A stretch of DNA of 64,000 bases from Strigops habroptila (taxonomy: Eukaryota; Chordata; Aves; Psittaciformes; Psittacidae): positions 90,284,283 to 90,348,282 of the forward strand of contig NC_044277.2 of NCBI RefSeq assembly GCF_004027225.2, written 5' to 3'. Made by a program: the position numbers and the translations under genes. Of the stretch, positions 59,857 through 64,000 are shown in pieces. How positions within the stretch are numbered: the stretch's first letter is position 1; each line of letters begins with the position of its first letter. The notes beneath the pieces were generated by a model that had not been told where the DNA came from, searched no databases, and was given only the letters and a program-made list of their open reading frames with translations.

Positions 59857-62800
59857 ACATAGAAGTCAGGGAATTTGAAGATGTAGCAAAGTAAAACAGC
59901 CAAATTATATTTATTTATCTTAAAATGTGATGGCATGAATAAAAGATAATCTGTTAGGATGAAAATCACTGCAAGGAAGATGTTAAAAGAGGCCCAACTT
60001 GGACAGTGTTTGGGGAGAAGGGGATATTATGGCCTGACAGGATGAGATTTGGAAGAGGGTAATCATCTCTATAAATAAAGAAATAAATAACAAGGGGAAA
60101 ATTGTATAAGCATAGGAGATTTAAATCTTCCAGACATAGACATAAATACCATCAATAATAGCAAGGTTTAGATGTTCTTCAGCATTTCAGAAGATAGACT
60201 TTTTGGTACAGAAATTCATAGAACAACAAAGTGTGCTATTTTAAGCTTAGTTTTTTTGGAATAATCTATGTGTGCTGGGCAGGAGGGAGGAATTGTAGGA
60301 AAGAGCTGGAGTCTCCTAATGAATAAAGAACTAAAGCAAGGTACTTAGAATAATTATAAAACCCCCAAAGAGTGAAAAGAGGCCTTGATTAGCAAGGAGA
60401 ACTTTTTTTTTCAGGCATTATGAAATACAGAAGCAAAGGAATGATGGGTAGAGGCCTTGTTGACATGTACCTTGCACAGAAAAGTAAAACAAAGCCTTTT
60501 TTACTGGAACAAGAAAGAAATAAACCAATGAAGTGAGACCGTGGCAATGACCTGAAGGGTAGGTTGGGCATGCCTGCATTCTTCTTGATGTACAGCTTAC
60601 CTGTTGTTGAATAAATGCTTTTCCCCAATTTCAAGGAAGTTGATGTACATAAAGATATTGAAAGGATGCCTAAAGAGAATGATGATAAATCGATGGAAAT
60701 TACATCTTTTTAAATGGAAATCAAATATATGTAGCTTAGCGTAACAAAATCATTTGGTCCATATTATTTTCATTCTAGAGTACTGGAGACACTGGCAGAT
60801 GGAAGCACAAGTAGAAAAGATTTTAAATGTGTATCATTTGGAGATAGTAGCAGATGACAGAAATATGCAATGATGGATTGGGCAAATATGCCCAAGAAAA
60901 GGTGGAAAAAGTATGTCGAGATTTTATGGCTGTTAGTTTGACTTTGGCACATTTAGAGTGGATTTGAAATGAGTGATTAAAAACACATATGGAAATTAAA
61001 AATGGGGGAGATGATTACAGTGGGATTACCTGTGGTTAAAATCATTACTTTTGGGGATTGTTCAGAGTTTTCAGTTTCTTAGACAAGGATAATGTGTCAA
61101 AAATGTGGCTTTTTGCATTTTCTTATTATCCTGAATCTATAGGATGTTGGAAACATTCAGTGCTCCATGGATTAGATATTGGTTGCAAGGCTTGCGCTGT
61201 ATACCCAGAATTTATCCAGCTTCAAAAGCTTTTAGTGTGTAGAGATCAGAGAACTCACATCTCTCACCTTTGAATTTAAATTTTAAGCAAAGGATCATGC
61301 TAACACAGGTTTTGCACTTTACAAGCAGAAATTTGTTAAGACTTCTGCCACAGTTTCTTCCCTTTTTTTTTTTCCCAATAGCATTAAAAATGGCTTTCTG
61401 AGTTTTACTGTTTCTGAGGATTCAGGACTTCTTTCCATGCATCCCAGTAAAGTAATAGAAGAGCTTCTTCTCATTAAGAATGCATTAGTGCAGTCTATTA
61501 CCATTCCAATTCTCTCTTGTAGTCTTTGAAATGTGACACTTCATTGCTACCTCCTTCTATTTAGCAGGCAGGCTATGTGTCTAAGCAGACAGCACTATTT
61601 TTTATAGGCAGATGACTCTTTCATTAGACCTCCACATCCAGTGGAAGACTAATGAGTGAAAATGGACCAGGGGGGATTTTTCTCAGCAGCTGTGTGGCTC
61701 AGACAAAAGATTGCCACAGAACAAATCAGCTGAAACTCTTTCGATTATAATGAATGATAGTAATGAAGCCCAAGTGTCAAAAATGTATGGGAATCATGAT
61801 TAAATTTATCGGAGTAGACTAGACCACAAACTTGCACACATCTATCTGCAGACAGAAATGGCATATTTTGGAGTAATTTTCAACTTGGGTTATCCTTTTG
61901 GCATTCTTGGGACTATCTATGGACACAGCAATCATTAGACAGATTTCTCAGCTAACGTGAATATTTGAAGGAAGCAAGTTCCTCAAATAATCTCCTACTT
62001 TGCTTTTAGCAGTTTATTCTAGGGGCTGGAGGAGTTGGCTGTGACTGTAGACCTGAATGCCAGGACTGTGTGGCATTCCATTCACCACCTCAATTTCCTC
62101 ATCAGTAAAGTGTGGAATAAGGTCTTAAACCTTCACCTCAGGTGTGTTTGAGAGCTGAGTCAGGTCACCGATATGGCTGGAAGAGCTGAAGTCTGACATG
62201 TATGCAATGTCAGCCCAATTCCATGCCTGTTGAAACCTGTGGCTGACTGTGCTGAGTGACCTCTCTGTTGCCATCGCAGTAACAGCAAAGACAGGCCTCT
62301 ACAGTTAAGCCTACAGAAGTTAATGGAGGAATCATACATATTTAGAAATAATCTTTTTAATAGCAACTGGTTTAACTTTCTCTGTCACAATACAATGCCA
62401 ATTTCTAATATTTTCCAGAAGCCACTGCTTGAAAAATTGCTAGAGGCCCTGGGAGAGATGTCTAATGGTGATCATGCTTCTGACCTGTTTGAAGTAGTGA
62501 GTGCAGATTCCACCCGAACTTGCAGTGCTTCAGGCTGAGTAGACATAGATGCACTGAACCTGAAGCTTAAAGTTTGCTTTGGCAAAGTTCAATTCTCCAA
62601 AGCAGATGTGATTTTAAGATCTGTCTCCTTCTCATTTTAAATGTTTTATTCAGTCTAAGTTACCCATCACACTGGTATCCAAGCACTAATAAATATAAAT
62701 GTTATTTATGTGACAACCGTTTGGCAAACTACAAGAAGAAACAGGCACATGCATTCAGATCTCAAGTTGCAAGTAAATTCAGTCTTTGGGAAAAAAAAAA

Positions 62801-63942
62801 ACCAAACCTAAATAGAAGAGAAACAAATAAAGGATTTCCTCATGAAATTTAGTCAAAATAATTACCATATTGACCTGAAAAATATTACATTTGTCAAATG
62901 TTATTAAATAACATATTTCCTCAGAGTCATAGCACTGAAAAGCATAATGTAAACATCAGAATCCACTGGATTCTCTTGTTGAAGAATAATAGACATCTTC
63001 ACATATATACTAACATTATATATATATAATGGTAACATTAACAGTGATAATTTGCAAATCAAAATACAGATCTATATACATTTTGGATTTCTAAAATATA
63101 CTTAATGACTTTATGCTGAAACCAAATAGTGAAGAGGACACAGGGGAAAAGAAATGGGATTTAGTAGTCCAGAGTTCTAATCACAGTTTCTGCAGAAATA
63201 ATTTTGGGTCCTTTGGGTCTAGCAAAAGACACCATGACTGACAGCAAGTAATAACCACAGATGGAACTTCACTGTTATGAGCAAAGACCCCAGTCTTTCT
63301 CTAAAAGGGAAGGTACTGCAAGAGGAAGAGAAACAGTTTGCCTTTTATATTCTGCTTTCAAGAGCCTCTTCAAAGTGAAGTGGTGAAGTGGCTGGTGGCT
63401 TGAAGGGAGAAGCAAGAAATGGAAAAAGAATAGAGTTTAGATTAAGTATGGGGCTGCCATAGAAACTATCCAGGCCAGCTGAAGAGACAGTATTTATTTT
63501 GCACAGCTAATTGGCCAATAGAGATTTTTTAAAAACTGGGCCAAATGCTGAAGAGTCGGTGGCAGTTGTCCAAACAGAGCACTTCTTATACTGGAAAGGG
63601 AAAATAAAAAAAAGTCACCTTTTTCTTCCTGATCCATGCAGAAAACCAGGTTGAAATTCTAGTCAAAATTGAAGTCAATGTGAGATTTGCCATTGATTTT
63701 GATGGCACTAGACACCACCCCAGATATTTTCTTTTCTATTTTCAGACACATACATTCATCTACCACCAATCAGCTGTCCTCTATTAGTGTTTTTTTCTAG
63801 TGTTTTTCCAGCCTCCATGCCTATGTCTATATTAGGGAATTTCTGCTAAAATTTCTCAGCATTGCTACTGCATGTCCAGTACCAATCTAAGGTTATATCA
63901 GTGCTGGTCTGTCTAGCTGTTTATATCTGCCAGTGTATTAAA

Positions 63943-63970
63943 CACTGTGCACATGTAACTGTGCACAGTG
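63943..63970. repeat. Inverted repeat, 11-bp perfect stem
   Basis: CACTGTGCACA, loop TGTAAC, TGTGCACAGTG. Confidence 0.9.
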
Positions 63971-64000
63971 CTAGCCAGTATTACTTATTTGTTGTTTCAG

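Larger units (their letters stand above)
58877..64000. other. CAP2 intron (partial)
   Basis: I looked for the preceding CAP2 exon (expected to encode a segment like EAFDKLMDSM...ETH) and do not see it, so the intron continues past the window. It contains two hairpins (59814-59856 and 63943-63970) and a TA-rich tract at about 63003-63033. Confidence 0.7.

Noticed and set aside
63003-63033. TA-rich tract as a possible functional element
   Set aside because: A simple TATATA microsatellite-like stretch with no further structure.
1-64000. CRISPR arrays, operons, phage or intact endogenous retrovirus, tRNA or rRNA genes
   Set aside because: None seen. There are no regular spacer repeats, no paired LTRs with retroviral domains and no cloverleaf RNA sequence, and the whole layout is that of intron-rich vertebrate DNA.

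Overview
This is vertebrate nuclear DNA, almost certainly from a bird. Coding sequence is split into short exons with GT-AG introns of about 0.2 to more than 12 kb. The background is AT-rich, with one strong CpG island. The only abundant interspersed repeat is CR1 LINE 3' ends, carrying the ATTCTATG-type terminal octamers typical of birds and their relatives. There is no sign of prokaryotic genes, CRISPR, phage or an intact retrovirus. The species cannot be told from the window.

Three protein-coding genes are recognisable. (1) Bases 1-5045, plus strand: the 3' end of NUP153, with the last three coding exons and the 3'UTR. (2) Bases about 6885-15200, minus strand: all of FAM8A1, with five coding exons encoding 361 residues and a CpG-island promoter at about 14.3-15.65 kb. 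(3) From about 22.75 kb to beyond 64 kb, minus strand: CAP2, with ten coding exons encoding 404 residues through the stop codon. The first roughly 75 residues and the promoter lie past the right edge. NUP153 and FAM8A1 converge tail to tail, and CAP2 lies upstream of FAM8A1 in the same orientation. From memory this is the order of the human 6p22.3 block (CAP2-FAM8A1-NUP153), seen here in reverse.

The genes do not form a pathway. NUP153 is a nuclear-basket nucleoporin, FAM8A1 is an ER-membrane RDD protein of the HRD1 degradation machinery, and CAP2 is a muscle-enriched actin-recycling protein. Everything else is intron, UTR or spacer, with six truncated CR1 copies, small tandem repeats, three good hairpins and some possible regulatory clusters.

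I found no new multi-gene system. The most interesting point is a residue change in NUP153: the mammalian FTFG motif, known as the docking site for HIV-1 capsid, reads FTFV here. Less striking observations are a 73-bp duplicated segment and a 13-bp-stem hairpin in CAP2 introns.
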